The notes under the pieces: model-generated
Databases searched by the model: none
The model's input: only the letters and a program-made list of their open reading frames with translations
What the model was told of the DNA's origin: nothing
DNA from: Ceratotherium simum simum
Lineage: Eukaryota > Chordata > Mammalia > Perissodactyla > Rhinocerotidae
Assembly: GCF_000283155.1 (NCBI RefSeq)
Contig: NW_004454193.1
Coordinates: 14,208,813 to 14,272,812 of the forward strand
Direction: 5' to 3'
Length of the DNA: 64,000 nucleotides
Part shown: positions 35,861 to 48,374 of the stretch, in pieces
Layout: the number at the start of each line of letters is the position of its first letter
How positions within the stretch are numbered: the first letter of the stretch is position 1
Made by a program: the position numbers and the translations under genes

Positions 35861-36859
35861 GTGTTTATTCAGCCTCACCCTACCCCGTGACTAAATAATA
35901 AATAATTAAATATTGGTTTTAAAAGTATTACTTTTCACCAAACTTGAGTCTGATATTTTAAAAAGTTTCTTTTCAATAAAACTTAAAATCTCTAACCTTT
36001 TCTGTACTCACTGGACATATCTGAGTTTCATGAGCCAATACAGTTAATCTCTCTATGAAAATCCCTTATGATGTGTTGTCAGAATTTCTTCCCACTTATA
36101 GTATCAGTTCAAACAGCTTTTCAGAGATAACTGTAATTCTTCAGAAAGCCTGAGTCTTCTATGGCTAATCCTTCATGTGGTACTGCCATTCACTTTATTT
36201 TTAGTATCATTCAGTTCAAACGACTGTCCCACTTTGACGTGTACAGTGGCTTCCAGCTGCATGTGGTCTCCCAAAGGAACCCTGAGGAGAAATTGGCAAT
36301 GAGTATAGGGTTTGAATGAGTTTTGCAAAGTCTTACTAAATAGGGAGCTCACACAGTACATTTTGGGGGACTTCCTGATTTCAATCTAGTGGTAAGCATT
36401 GACATTTAGAGGTAGTAAAACAACCATTGTAGATCTTCTCCATTTTTGGTAGAGCTGTACAATCTCAAGTGTTCATGAAATAAATGATTTTATATGCAAT
36501 TTCCATTTTCAGGTAAAGGCAGTTTGAACTGGAAATTGAACATTTTTTGCATCAGCCACTCTTTCATTGTGCATATGTGCATTCATTCACTCCATTACTA
36601 TTTCATGTGTATCGTTCATTAAATAGACATAAGTTTAACTCCTATAATACATTAGATCTTAGATTCTGGGAATGCATGATGTGAAAAGTACCTTCTAAAT
36701 TTTAATACTCATGATCTTATGGAGAGAACTCTGTGGAGCACATCTTTATAGTGCTTCATTTTTTACAAAGTCATCTCATCTCCATTTTTAATTCTTATTC
36801 CTTAATCTCTGGAATTCCCTCACCCTTCTTCACTCCACAGTCTCAAATATTTTAAAATA
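35861..36859. other. gene-free stretch
   Basis: No repeat family recognised. Minus frame 36173-36361 shows no domain. Confidence 0.4.
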
Positions 36860-37530
36860 TTTTCTCAAGTGCTTATTAGTAAATATTTAAGGTTCTATTC
36901 CAGGAACTATATGGTATTGTTTTTAGTTACTGCTATTGTAAATGGGAAGGCATTATATTTCTTAACCAGTCATTTGAGAATACATCAGAACATTGTTGAT
37001 TTTATGCTAATTTTGTTACCAACTCTGTTATTGGATTTATTGATTATTTTTGCCTGTTTTTGTTTTACAGCTGCTTTTGTTGGGTTTCCCAAGTGAAACA
37101 TCATATAATTGGCACAAACAGGGAAAATTGTACTCTTAACTTTAAAAAAATACCTATTATTTTGTTTTCCAATGTTATTGAAAATCGCTTCTAGAATGCG
37201 GTTCAAAAATAATGATGGTATTATCCATTTTCAACCTTATTCTTAGAATTAATGAGAATGCCTCTAATCTAGTGTTTCATCATTATTAATAATTCTTGTT
37301 TTTACATGTCTTTTTCTGATATCTGTTTTTATTATATTAAGAAAAAAATTCTATAATTATTGCTGTATTAACAATTTCTAGTAGGTATGCATTTTTAATT
37401 TTAAAAATGTCTTTGATGTCTATTCATATGATTCATTATTATTGACCCATTCTTTTGATGGATTACAATTATTTGTGTCTTAATATTAAATTACCATTGA
37501 ATGCACCATCTATATTTTACTTGTTCATTT
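36860..37530 (-). mobile_element. old L1, ORF2 region
   Basis: Complement of the L1 RT region: 'ttactgctattgtaaatggg', 'gcacaaacagggaaaattgt', 'ttagaattaatgagaatgcc', 'tattgacccattcttttgat'. Open frames on both strands within it are shadows. Confidence 0.75.
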
Positions 37531-37569
37531 TGTAAGTCAGTTATATGCTTAAACTGGATAGTTGGGGAG

Positions 37570-37935
37570 ACTTTAATAAACAGACTATTTACAAATTATG
37601 GTTGGGTTTAAGGAGAACAATAAGAGGTATTATAGTACCCTGGGACTAGTAGTAGTAAATAACCTTTACTATTCCTAGGGCTTGAATGGGCAAAGGAAAG
37701 GAATGAAGGTAGCTACATGGAGAAGACTGCTTGGCAAGATATGTGATCCATATCAGAGAGACGCAGCCAACCAACAGTGACATTGCGTGAAGGGAGTCAG
37801 TGGAATACATCCACCTGCCTCAATTTCCTGCCACCCACGTGACCTAAAGTCAGAGAGCAGGAAAGTCACTGATGCCTTCTGTGAGGGTCTGCTTTCCAGG
37901 GCATAGAGCTGGATGGAGATGAACAAGGATGAGCA
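37570..37935 (-). repeat. ancient interspersed repeat, family uncertain
   Basis: Pattern 'tttaataaacagactattta', 'gtaccctgggactagtagta', 'tttcctgccacccacgtgac', 'ctgctttccagggcatagag' is one I know from other mammalian genomes in this orientation but cannot name safely. Confidence 0.45.
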
Positions 37936-38139
37936 ATCAAAAGACATCTCAATCTCTATGTCTTTCTAAAGAGAATTTCTAATAACCTAAAATGGTCCAG
38001 TCCCTGTGCTAAATGTGGCCATTCTCATTATATAACAAGTACTCAAACTAATGAAATAGAAATTTTATTAAGAATTATGAAAGGAATAATGAGAATCTGT
38101 ATTAAAAAGATAGGCGTGGCGACTGGACCTAATATAGGT

Positions 38140-38340
38140 AGCAGTGGGGTTAGAGCTGGGTGAGCAAGAGCAGGCTGATCTAGGAAGAGGATAGAGAGGA
38201 GGCCAAGAGATAGTAAATATTCGAGAGCTTAAGGTTCATTGTATGATGTTAGGTTTTATTCTAAGTTCAATGGAAGTCCATTGAAGGGTTTTAGATAGGG
38301 AGTGTTTTGAGCAGATCATCTGAATTATTTATTCCTTAAA
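38140..38340 (-). repeat. LINE L2 fragment
   Basis: Complement of L2: 'ggttttattctaagttcaat', 'ggaagtccattgaagggttt', 'gggagtgttttgagcagatc'. Confidence 0.75.
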
Positions 38341-38499
38341 AGAATCCCTGATAAAATCCATGTACCAGGTGACTGATGTACATAGGCATGTATGTAGGTA
38401 AGTAATACTCTTTTCTGAGGATGTATGGTGGCTGGATATGGGTTGGTGGGCAGGGAGATTTTTAACTACTTTCTTGTTTTGTTTCTTTGTTCCGGATCT

Positions 38500-39635
38500 T
38501 TTTTTAAAAAAATTCCAGATACAGACTTGATGATTTACATTTTGCTAAATGTGAAGAACGAATGTGAGATGTTATAATTTTTTTATTCTAAACAAGTATA
38601 TAGTGTTTCGTTATAGTTTTAAAATCTCTTCTATATTTATATTGGTATTTCTGTATCTTATCTTTATGTACTTGCACTAATTTCCTTGACATCTTTACTA
38701 GAAAATTTTCAGGTCATTCTTGATTATTTTCCTGAAGAGCAACAATTTTATCATTTCCAATACATGTGTTTGTTTTCCACTATTTTATGTTTTGGTTGTA
38801 CTAAGTGTCTATTTTCCTCTGTTTTTTTGTCTATTCATAGAATACTGTCTTTACTGTATTTTTGAGTATAACTTGTAAGTAACCTATTTTTATTCTTTTT
38901 TGCTTGGTAATAATATCTTTTAGACATTTGATTTTTCTTATGAATACAATGTTGGTCGCATCTCATATTTTTGACATGTAGTTATGATAACAACATGTTA
39001 AAAATATGAAATTACAGTTCTAGTTTTCTCTAGACCTATGAGTTATGATAATTAGAATAGTGTTTATACTTTTCAAGTTGTTTTTTCTATAATTCTTCCA
39101 TTTAAAAAGATATATATTGGAATACAATGAAATTTTTTCCAACACAATTTCAAATTAAAAAAAATAATGTGTTTTCCTGCATAGCTTTACTGTGATCACT
39201 TTGGGATATATTTCAGTAAAATTTGCAAACAATGTTTTTGTGAGGTCCAACATGAATATTTACTTACTGTATGTAGTTCATAAAGTGCTTTTTGCTTCCT
39301 TCTATATCCACGTTTACTTTTGTGCCCTTGATTTGTCAAACTTTGAGAGAGGTAAGGTGTTCTAAAGTCGGCTTCTATTATTGCAATTTTGTCAACTTCT
39401 TTTTTAAAAGATTTAATCTTTTTTTTAAAATATAATTTTTGTTTAGTGGTAAACAGATATTATTTACACATTTACATTTTGTGTGATAACTTTTATCAGT
39501 TAATGAAGTCACTTTGAATTTTATTTTATCTTCTATGTTTTTCCCTTGAACTTTACATTATTTAATAATATTGGGACCCAATATTTTATATCAGAGAGAA
39601 ATGTTGCTTTATTGAGAAGATCATATAAATAATTT
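38500..39635 (-). mobile_element. old L1, ORF2 5' region (likely)
   Basis: Complement resembles the L1 endonuclease-side region: 'tttgagagaggtaaggtgtt', 'ctattattgcaattttgtca', 'gaagtcactttgaattttat'. Heavily decayed and T-rich, so boundaries are approximate. Confidence 0.55.
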
Positions 39636-40542
39636 TAAACAACTTATTGGGTTATAATTCACACACAATAAAATACACACATTTTAAGTGTGAAGTTGAA
39701 AGAGTTTTGAAAAATTTTAGACATATGTAAACACCTCATTAATCAAAATTTAAAATATTATGATAACACAAGATAATTTCTTGAGCTTCCTTGCAATCAA
39801 TCATCCCAATTCCTTCCCCAGGTAACTAATGATTTGATTTCTATCATGATACATAATTTTTTCATCTTCTTAAACTTTATGTAAATAGAATTATACAGTA
39901 CATACTCTTTTTTGTCTGGCTTCTTTTGTTCAGTATAATGTTTCTGAGATTCATCCATATTGTCATATGCATCAACCGAATGTTCTTTTTACTGTTGAGA
40001 TACAATGTTCCATTGTATGAATATACCACAATTTGTTTATAAGTGCACTTGTTGATGGACATTTTTTCCCTATTTTTTGGCTATTATGAACTAAAATTCT
40101 ATGAAAACCCATCTATAAGTGTGTGTACATATATTTTCACTTTTCTCCATTTATGAATATTTTTATAAGGATTCTGTTTAATGTAGTTTTCTTTTTTAAA
40201 AATTGTTTTTTAACCTCATTATTGAATTTGAAAAGCTCTTTATATTTTCTGAATGCAAGTCCTTTGTCAGATATACATGACAACAATTGTCTACCAACTG
40301 GTGTTTTTTTTTTTTTCTTTTTTAAATGATGTCTTTTGAAGAGTAGAAAGTTTTAATTTTGATGACATTCAATAAACTCATTTTGTTTTCCTTATATATT
40401 TAGTGTTTGTGGGTGTCCTGTCTATGTTATGTTTGCCTACTCCAAGGTTGCAAAAAATTTTTATTTCCTTCTGTAAGTTTTATGCTTTTATTTTTATGTT
40501 TAGGCCCACTACCCATTTAAATTAATTTTTTGTGTACAGTGT
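39636..40542 (-). mobile_element. old L1 3' end, segment 1 of a split copy
   Basis: Complement of an L1 3' end: 'gttataattcacacacaata', 'ttttgtctggcttcttttgt', 'ccattgtatgaatataccac', 'ttgatggacattttttccct'. It continues to 'aattaattttttgtgtacag' and then stops; the sequence expected next resumes at about 41172. Confidence 0.85.
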
Positions 40543-41171
40543 TGTATAGGCATCCCCAGTCTACCCACAGGTTCAATGATTCGCTGGAAGGATTCACAGA
40601 ACTGAGAAGAACTGTTATACTCATCGTCATGAATTGTTACAACCAAATGATTCTGATGAAAGCAAGCAAAGGAAAAGTTATACAGTGCAGAGGAGAGAAG
40701 AGACCAGGCATGAACTTCCAGTTGTCTTCTCCCAGTGGAATCACTCAAATAGCATTTCACTCTCCTGGCAATGATGTGTTAACAACACGCATGAAGTATT
40801 GTCAACCAGGGAAGCTTGCCCGAGTCTTAGTGTCCAGGGAGTTTATTGGGGGGTCAGTCCTGTAGGAATGGAGCTCCTTCATGACTAACCTTAATTACTC
40901 AGTCTCCAGCCCTTCTAGGCATCAAACTGATACACCATGGCCTAAGGTCCCCACCATAAATCACACTGTTAGCCTAAACTATATGGCATAGCCCAAGGCC
41001 CCAGGTGTACAAAGGGCCTCTTAAAGGGTAGGTTTTCCAGGGGTTTAGAGGTTATCTCCCAGGAGCTGATTAAAGGCCAGTCCTTTCTTTGGAATGTGCA
41101 GGGTTTGAACATTCTAAGTCTGCTGAGTTAAGCCTTTACTGCACAGATGTGAAGTAGGGGTAGAGGTTCAT
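40543..41171 (-). mobile_element. LTR-like element inserted in an L1
   Basis: GC-richer block between the two halves of one L1: 'ggttcaatgattcgctggaa', 'ttccagttgtcttctcccag', 'agtgtccagggagtttattg', 'aggcatcaaactgatacacc'. I recognise it as a common old mammalian LTR-type repeat but not its catalogue name. Orientation is inferred as minus. Opposed open frames at 40509-40865 are artefacts. Confidence 0.55.
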
Positions 41172-41720
41172 TTTGTTTTCTTTAGGGCATTCACTTGATT
41201 CAGCACCATTTATTGAAATGACCACCCTTTCCATATTGAATTATAATGACTCTTTTGTCAAAAATCAATTGACTATATATGTGTTGGTCTATTTTGGACT
41301 CTCTCTATATGCCTATTTTTACACTGATAACTCACCATCTTTTATCCTGTATCCTTATACCAAGTTTGCAACTAGGTAGTATAAACCATCCAAATTGTTC
41401 CCTCCTTTTCAAGAATATATTGGCTGTTCTAGGCCTTTTGAATTTCCACATAAATTTTAGAATTAACTTGGTAATGTCTACAAAATATATGCTGAGATTT
41501 TGATTGGAATTATTTTGAATGTATAGATTTGTGAAGAATTATCATCTTAAAAATGTTAAAACTCCCATCAATTAGCATAGTATATGTCTCCATTTACTTA
41601 ATAGTTTTAATTTTTCTGAGCCTTGTTCTGCATTTTTTCATGTAGATGTCTTATACATCTTTGATTAAATTTATTCATAACTATTTTTTCCATGTTTTCT
41701 AGTTAATTCATTGCTGGCAT
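41172..41720 (-). mobile_element. old L1, segment 2 of the split copy
   Basis: Complement of L1 ORF2 continuing from 40542: 'gattcagcaccatttattga', 'gtcaaaaatcaattgactat', 'tatattggctgttctaggcc', 'gctgagattttgattggaat'. Confidence 0.85.
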
Positions 41721-43995
41721 AACTCCAGATAATTATCATCAATGAATTGATGAGACCTCAGTGAGTGAGAACAGAAGGTATCACTCAGACTATCTTTTAG
41801 TAGATAAAGAAAATTAAAGTGAATTTCCACTTAGCAATAAATTGTCCAGTAAAAATATCATTGACAACAAAGCTTGCAGGGACATGGGATTAAGAGTAAC
41901 CGTCACCGAGGAACTGGCTGCGTCGCTTCCTACTATATTCTTTAAACCTTTCTTTCAATGTATCCTATGGACGCTTTCCATTTGTACATTCAAGTGTTTT
42001 TCTATTTTTGTAAAATTTTCTTAGAATATACTTTTAAATCTTAGTGCTATTAGATTGTTTTGCTTTTCCTTTTTAAAAACTACAATAATAGAAATGCTGT
42101 CCCTACTACATACGTCTTCCATTTCCACTACAGTCTCTGTGAACTTTTTTATTATTTTCTTTCTTTCATTCACTTAGTTGTTTATCAGTCTTTCTTCCCA
42201 TTCTCCTTATTAAATGTTTATTTGAAACTATTCAACCTTAGGCATTTTGTAATTTAGTTTTCATTTCCTAGATAATTTTGTCTTTTTCTTCCGTTTGTGT
42301 CTGAGTTCAATCAATCAATTCTCTTTATTTCTCTCTGCTTTTAAAAATCAATCAATGTTCTTAGTATTTTAATTTCACGGTTTTTTTTTTTATATTCTCA
42401 ACTGTTTGCTTGATGGCACTTAATTCTGTTCAGAGTGTTCTCTTACAGTTACCTAGGTTTCAGAGTTTTTTTGTTTTTTCTCTAGGGGAATTTTCATCAG
42501 TGAATACAGGTTTTAGATTTATTTTTTCTGATTTTTTTATAACACTTCTGTATGAATTTATTAATCTTCCTATTGTTCATTTATGTGGCATTTTTGCATT
42601 TTACAAAATTCCAGTTAAATGTCACCCTCTTCTGTCTATATTGCAGTGCCCAGATACTTCAGTGGATTTGTTTGTTTTGTTGCTCATGTAATGAGCAGTA
42701 AGTAGTTCCTCCAATTTTATGGCTCTATTTTGTTTTTCAGGACCCTAAATTTCCTCTTTTACTTTTTTCCCTTTTACCCCTCAATTGCTAAAGGGCACTT
42801 TTCTCTTCTATTTTGAGATTTTTGTCCCCTAGAATTTTACTTGTTTTGTAAAAACAATTTTACTTTCAGTAATCCCTTAGGCCTGCAATAATTGGGTCAC
42901 TATCTAGGCAGGATTCACCAAGAAAAACTCAGGGACAGGGAATGTTATAAAATCTTTAATTTTTCTATTTGGCTACGTAACAGTCAGTACCGAGCATACC
43001 TTGATTGGAACTGCAGGGGCCGGCTCTCTTTGTTTATGGTCACAAGTACTTCTTTACTTACCTGATCTGCTTTCTACCATCATTACCCCTATCAGCTCCT
43101 AGGGACAAAGCAAAACCTTTATTTCCACTTATTCTATTTTTATCATGTTATCAAATATGTTTCTTTTTCTTTTCTCAGATAGGGTCAGAGGGAACAAAGG
43201 CTAATGTGACAGAAGGAAGGAAGAAAAAGTCTTATCCCTCATTTAAACACATATTCTGAAGAAATATATATTCTCTAAACGTCCTTTGCAAATGACCAAA
43301 TTAGCTGAGGCTCTTCACGTTATCTCTTAGCAGTTTGAGAACCTATTTGACGTTATCAGTGGGGGACTAATACAAATACACTTTTTGAAGGGATGGGGAC
43401 GTTACTTAATGCTAATAAACTTTTTTTCGTGGAACACTGGAGGAAAAGCAGAGAAATGCTCACCCTTTTAATAGCATCAAATTGTACTTTTTATCAGCTC
43501 CTCTTGTGCTTGTGATTCCCAGTGATTTGGGGGGAGCAAAACAGAAAACATTTACTGAAAGTCAGGAGAGAGGGAGAGAGGAGAGTTTTGTTGTGGGGAA
43601 AATCTTACCCTGCTTTTGTTTATCCTACCAGTAAGCAGTATGGGCCTGGACAGCAGGGAAGAGGACAGCAAAAAATTTCTTGACTTTGTACATTCCTTCT
43701 TTTTTTTTTAGTTTGTAACTCCCTGATGGGATCCCCATTGTGATCAACAAAAGAGCAATTCAGATGGAAAGAACTCCTATACTTGTCTCCAGAGGCAGTA
43801 AAAAGGGATGGCTGGGAATTTTTGGTGAAGCTGGGCTTTGGGGAGGGTACCCACTGGAGAGAGTAGGTGGCGGCAGCTTCTGAGAGGGGCAGAAGGCATG
43901 CTGTATTCCGGGTGCCTGAGGCAAGCAAAGGAAGCAGAAGCAGAATTGGGGAGAGTTCCTTTATTTCTTAATTTCTTAAACAGTTTGGAATTCTT
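41721..43995. other. gene-free stretch, partly L1-like
   Basis: 41990-42760 is T-rich and may be further decayed minus-strand L1. 43000-43260 and 43550-43980 are more GC-rich and unassigned. The minus frame 43620-43928 (102 codons) has no recognised domain. A (TTTATTTA) run at 44009-44030 belongs to the next SINE. Confidence 0.35.
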
Positions 43996-44211
43996 TTTTT
44001 TTTTTAATAATTTTATTTATTTATTTACTTTTCCCACCAAAGCCCCAGTAGATAGTTGTATGTCATAGCTGCACATCCTTCTAGTTGCTGTATGTGGGAC
44101 GCGGCCTCAGCATGGCCAGACAAGTGGTGCATCGGTGCGCGTCCGGGATCTGAACCCGGGCCGCCAGTAGCGGAGCGCGCGCATTTAACCGCTAAGCCAC
44201 GGGGCCGGTGC
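43996..44211 (-). mobile_element. young CpG-rich tRNA-derived SINE, second type, with 15-bp TSD
   Basis: Same type as 26451-26661 in reverse: T-run, 'ccccagtagatagttgtatg', 'ccttctagttgctgtatgtg', a CpG-rich head with 'gggatctgaacccgggccgc' and 'accgctaagccacggggccg'. CAGTTTGGAATTCTT flanks it exactly at 43981-43995 and 44212-44226. Open frames over it on both strands are artefacts of its GC-rich head. Confidence 0.96.
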
Positions 44212-44226
44212 CAGTTTGGAATTCTT

Positions 44227-45009
44227 GAACAAACATGGTTCCCCATTAACTGATGGATGCAAACCAATACAATTTAATGGCATTGTCCCACTAAAACAAG
44301 TAACTAAATAAAGAGAAAATTTCACAGATTATTGGACTGAGGCTCTATTTCTGAATCAAGCACAGAAAGGAAGGAAAACTCACACATCCCATAGCATGTT
44401 AGTATCCCCAGAGAGTGAGAAATGTTTACATTTCTTCACTTTCTATAAATTTCCTCCAGTTTCTAAATAGCACTGCTTGAATGAATCTGTTTATGGGTTT
44501 ATCTCAGCCTAAAGTTAAACCCAGATATAAACATCTCTTAAATATTACTTATTTCCTACATACAGATTTCTTAATAAAATTTTGTAATGATATGTATAAT
44601 GGGTAAAACTATTATAGCTTAATTTTCCCTTATCAAATTGCATCTATTGACAATAAGCCCTATTTTCACTTGGTGCTTGGCATTTATCAAGCCATTTTCA
44701 CATGAATTATGACATGTGGTTGATCGTGCATGTCTCAGTCACTGAGAATACAACTCTTTATTCTAGTCCTGGAGGCTTTCAACTCCTTACACCAATGCAA
44801 CAGCCTTGGCAGTTGTCAGGGAAAGAGTTAATAACAATGTTGCATAAAGGGCATTGCAATATTGTGATTTATAAGAAATATATATTTGGTCAGTCAGATG
44901 AACAAAATATGTTTCTCATATATATTTGGTCAAATTCTATGGTTCCTCGCTCACAGCTCCCAAAACCCTTGGAATTTCCTAAGTGATGAGAGTGATAAAC
45001 GTGTCTTTT
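44227..45009. other. gene-free stretch
   Basis: The motif ATATATATTTGGTCA occurs twice within about 60 bp (44876-44932). Frame 44702-44986 has no domain. Confidence 0.45.
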
Positions 45010-45650
45010 TTTAGGTTAATGAAGTGACTTTAAGACCAAACCTAAGGATAGGGGATGGTTGCCAGTGGAGCCAACTCACTGATTAAAGAACTGGAAATTT
45101 CAGTTTCATCCCTCCACCTCTGGTTGAGTTGAGTTCAATTACCAATGGTCATTGATTTAATCAATCATGCCTATGTAATGAGGCCTCCGTAAAAACCCAA
45201 AAGGACAGGGTTTGGAGAGCCTCAGGGTTAGTGAACACGTGGAGAATTGGGGAGAGTGGCATGCTCAGAGAATATGGAAACTCCGCACCCTTTCCCCATG
45301 CCTTGCCCTATGCATCTCTTCCTTCTGGCTGTTCCTGAGTTATACCCTTTTACAACAAACTGGTAATCTAGTAAGTAAAATGTTTCTCTGAGTTCTGTGA
45401 GCCACTCTAGCAAATTAATCCAACTCAAGAAATTGGTCATTGACCTCTGATCTATAGCTGATTGTGGGAAGCACAGATGACAACCTGGACTTGAGTTTGG
45501 CATCTGAATTGTGGTGGGGGGGTGGTCAGTCCTGTAGGACTGAGCCCTTAACCTGTGGGATCTGCTGTCTCTTGGTAGATAGTGTCAGAATTGAGTTGAA
45601 TTATAAGACACTCAGCTGGTGTTGGAGAATTGTTTGCTTCCTGGGGAAAC
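45010..45650 (+). mobile_element. LTR-type repeat
   Basis: Strong landmarks of an old mammalian LTR family: 'aatcatgcctatgtaatgag', 'cctccgtaaaaacccaaaag', 'tgccctatgcatctcttcct', 'ctggctgttcctgagttata', 'tggtaatctagtaagtaaaa', 'gacaacctggacttgagttt', 'agtgtcagaattgagttgaa'. I do not name the subfamily. Its polyadenylation signal is decayed and no TSD is placed. Small frames on both strands here are artefacts. Confidence 0.65.
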
Positions 45651-45889
45651 CGCACACCCACATGCACACATTTCAACCAGGAATCAGAATTGCAAGCACT
45701 GATCGTCAGAAATAGGTGCTATGCTCAAAGATACTTTGCTTTGTTGCACCACAAATAGAATCTCTGATCAGATGTTCCGAGTCCAAATCCAAAGCTCTTT
45801 ATATCAAATATTACATCTTCAGGGCCAGAACTTGCTCATAGGTTTTATGCTAGGAGATTAGTTGAGGAACAGATAGATTAAACAGGTTG

Positions 45890-46080
45890 TTGCTATAATT
45901 ACAACAACTGATATAAATTAAGCACTTACTATGTGCAGGGATCTGTGTTAAGCAGTTTCAAATGTCACGTCTTTGTCACAATTGCCCCATAAGAAAGGGG
46001 ACTCTATGTTTCCAATTTACAGATAAGATAACAAAAACATAGACACTGGAAGGAAGAAAGTCTTATCTTCACACCTAGAC
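45890..46080 (-). repeat. MIR SINE
   Basis: Reverse orientation: 'taagcacttactatgtgcag', 'attgccccataagaaagggg', 'tccaatttacagataagata'. Confidence 0.8.
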
Positions 46081-46333
46081 AGCAATGGTGAGTTATTTTC
46101 TATGCAGTGTTTCAGAAGAGGTCTGTCTTAACGGGTCTCCCTTAAGGTCCTTCCTATCCCCAAACCCCAGCTTCGCCTTCAACTTGGGGAAGCATAAAAG
46201 GAGGGTCTTGAAATCTCAGCATGGATGATCTCAGTCTCTAAATTTTTCACCTGTTAATGCATCTTCCTACTCATTTCTCTGTCTCAGACCTACTCTGCTG
46301 ATGCTGGCTCCATTTCTTTCTGACTTTATATAC

Positions 46334-46386
<53 letters not shown>

Positions 46387-46406
46387 CATCCATCTATCTA
46401 TCTATA
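46334..46406. repeat. (TGTC)n(TATC)n compound microsatellite
   Basis: About five CTGT units switch to about ten CTAT units, then interrupted CCAT units. Confidence 0.95.
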
Positions 46407-47689
46407 ACTGCCTCCCAGTTACATTTTTTTAAAACTAAAAAAAATGGTAACATTGTTCAATAAGAATATTTTATACCAGGATTTGTCAAACTGAATTCCA
46501 TGTAACAGAGGTCATACAAAATAATCTATGACAAAAAGATACCCTAATCAAATATATTTCAGTATAAAGATAAGATACTACTTATCTTTAGCCCACCTTT
46601 GGAGAATCACAATCAGCTTTAAGAGATTAACATTTCTGAAAGGTCCTGGAGCATTCTTTAGAAAAAAAAGATGTTAATTTTGTTTAACACAGTATTTCCA
46701 GATGAATTTAAGTATAAATCTCTGCACATATACCTTTTCTTTTCAATACCATTTATTTATATCCTAAAGAATAATTTATTTATGTATTTTCTTGTCTATT
46801 CACGTATACAATAAAGCCTGTCTGTTTTTAGGAAATCACGAACAACAAAACCTGGGATTTACCATAGAGATTAAATATCCTCTAAGAAGTCACCAAAGAG
46901 TGGTTCTGCAAGGTTTTATCTTTGGCTACCTTGGTATTAGTTTTCACACAGCCCAGTTAGGGTCACCCAATATGTACCATCTGCTCCTGCTCTTTCCTTG
47001 AAGTAAATGCTCTCATGGCCACTGACTCATTCCCCAGGAAGGTTGTAGGCTCACCTCCGGGTCCTGCTTCAAGGAACTAAGCCAGTTATGAAGAAAGAAG
47101 AATAATCCAGAATGCCACCTGTTGGAGACTGACAGTGTCTTCTGGGGCACTCTGTCGAAAAGGAATCTGGGAACACATCTGTGCCCAGTTTTAAGGATTC
47201 TTTGCTTCTTGCAGGATGCCTATCTGAATGCTAGAGAAATGAAAGTCCAGCCATGACAACTCTTGACATTACTAAGGAGGACCAATTAGAACTCCAATTG
47301 GGATTCTTTTCCTGGTAAATGTCTACAGTACAAGTGAGTTTTACCATAGACTTGATTGTGACAACTTAATTATCAAATCCTCTGGAGAGAATGCAATAAC
47401 ATTAATGCAACTTGACACAGAATTATCATTTTTGCAATAGAATTACCATGTAATTAGAGGTCAGTCCTTGCTATGATAAGGTTTCTGAAATGTTCTTGTT
47501 GCCCTGCGATGCTGGGTTTACCATCATTCGCTATCCTAACCCGTAAAAACGTTTTCTCAAAAAAAAGCCAGTTAGAGAATGGAGAAAGTGTATATTCAGG
47601 CAATGAAACTAACATACCTTTTTTTCCCCTGGACTTTTGCAGTGGACATTACTCCAAATCTTAAAGAATAATAAAGGAATGGACATGGA
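46407..47689. other. gene-free stretch
   Basis: 46450-46680 resembles a decayed DNA-transposon repeat. 46880-47330 looks unique. Small frames at 46792 and 47473 have no domain. Confidence 0.4.
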
Positions 47690-47830
47690 TATTTACTGGG
47701 TATCTATTATGAGCTAAAGGCTTTCACATATATTGGAATGTTTAATCATCTCTACAACTCTGAAAAGTAGTTATTTGATTCTCATTTAGAGATGAGAAAA
47801 CTAAGGCTCAGGTAAGTAATTCCCCCATGA
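47690..47830 (-). repeat. MIR SINE
   Basis: Reverse orientation: 'ggtatctattatgagctaaa', 'tttagagatgagaaaactaa', 'ggctcaggtaagtaattccc'. Confidence 0.75.
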
Positions 47831-47887
47831 CCGCCAGGGTTGTGTTAATGTCTGGTATTGCAATCCTTGTCTGTGTATTTCTGAGAC

Positions 47888-48055
47888 GATTGTTCATAAC
47901 CTTGTCTTCACATTAGAATCACCTGAGGAGTTCAGTAAATATCGATACCTGGGTTCTACCACTAGTGATTGGAGTGTGGCCTTGACATTTAGACTTTAAA
48001 AAACTTCCCAGGTGTTTCTGAAGCAGCCACAGTTGAGAAAAACTGCTCTAAATTC
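47888..48055 (+). mobile_element. MER5A-like hAT-Charlie MITE
   Basis: Landmarks 'cacattagaatcacctgagg', 'tacctgggttctaccactag' and 'cttcccaggtgtttctgaag', closing with 'agttgagaaaaactgctct', the usual inverted layout of this non-autonomous DNA transposon. Confidence 0.8.
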
Positions 48056-48374
48056 CTTCTACAAAAGCTCCCAAATTGCCAAATAATTATGCGTATGTGT
48101 TTTCAATCTAGAAACCAAAAAACAGAAGCGCATGAGAGTAAAGAAAAGTCCCATTTACACAATGAGTTTGGTTTCAATTTGGGGGAAATTAAGTAGATAT
48201 ATGATTTCTGAGAGAAAGTGCACTCTATTGGGGGAAATTTGCCTTTGGAATTAAGATAGAACTGAGTTTCAATTACCTCAGGCAAATCACGTAGGCTAGA
48301 AAACTAAGAATCTTCCTTGACCTCCATTTTTTCTCCCCTGCATCATTCAATTCACCACTAATACCGTTAGTATT

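Noticed and set aside
43140..43220. Possible exon after a polypyrimidine-AG ('tctttttcttttctcag')
   Set aside because: A lone acceptor-like site without a donor, matching frame or homology is expected by chance.
43620..43928. 102-codon minus-strand open frame in a GC-richer patch
   Set aside because: No domain recognised, no splice or promoter context, and the surrounding sequence gives no support. It could be revisited with a protein search.
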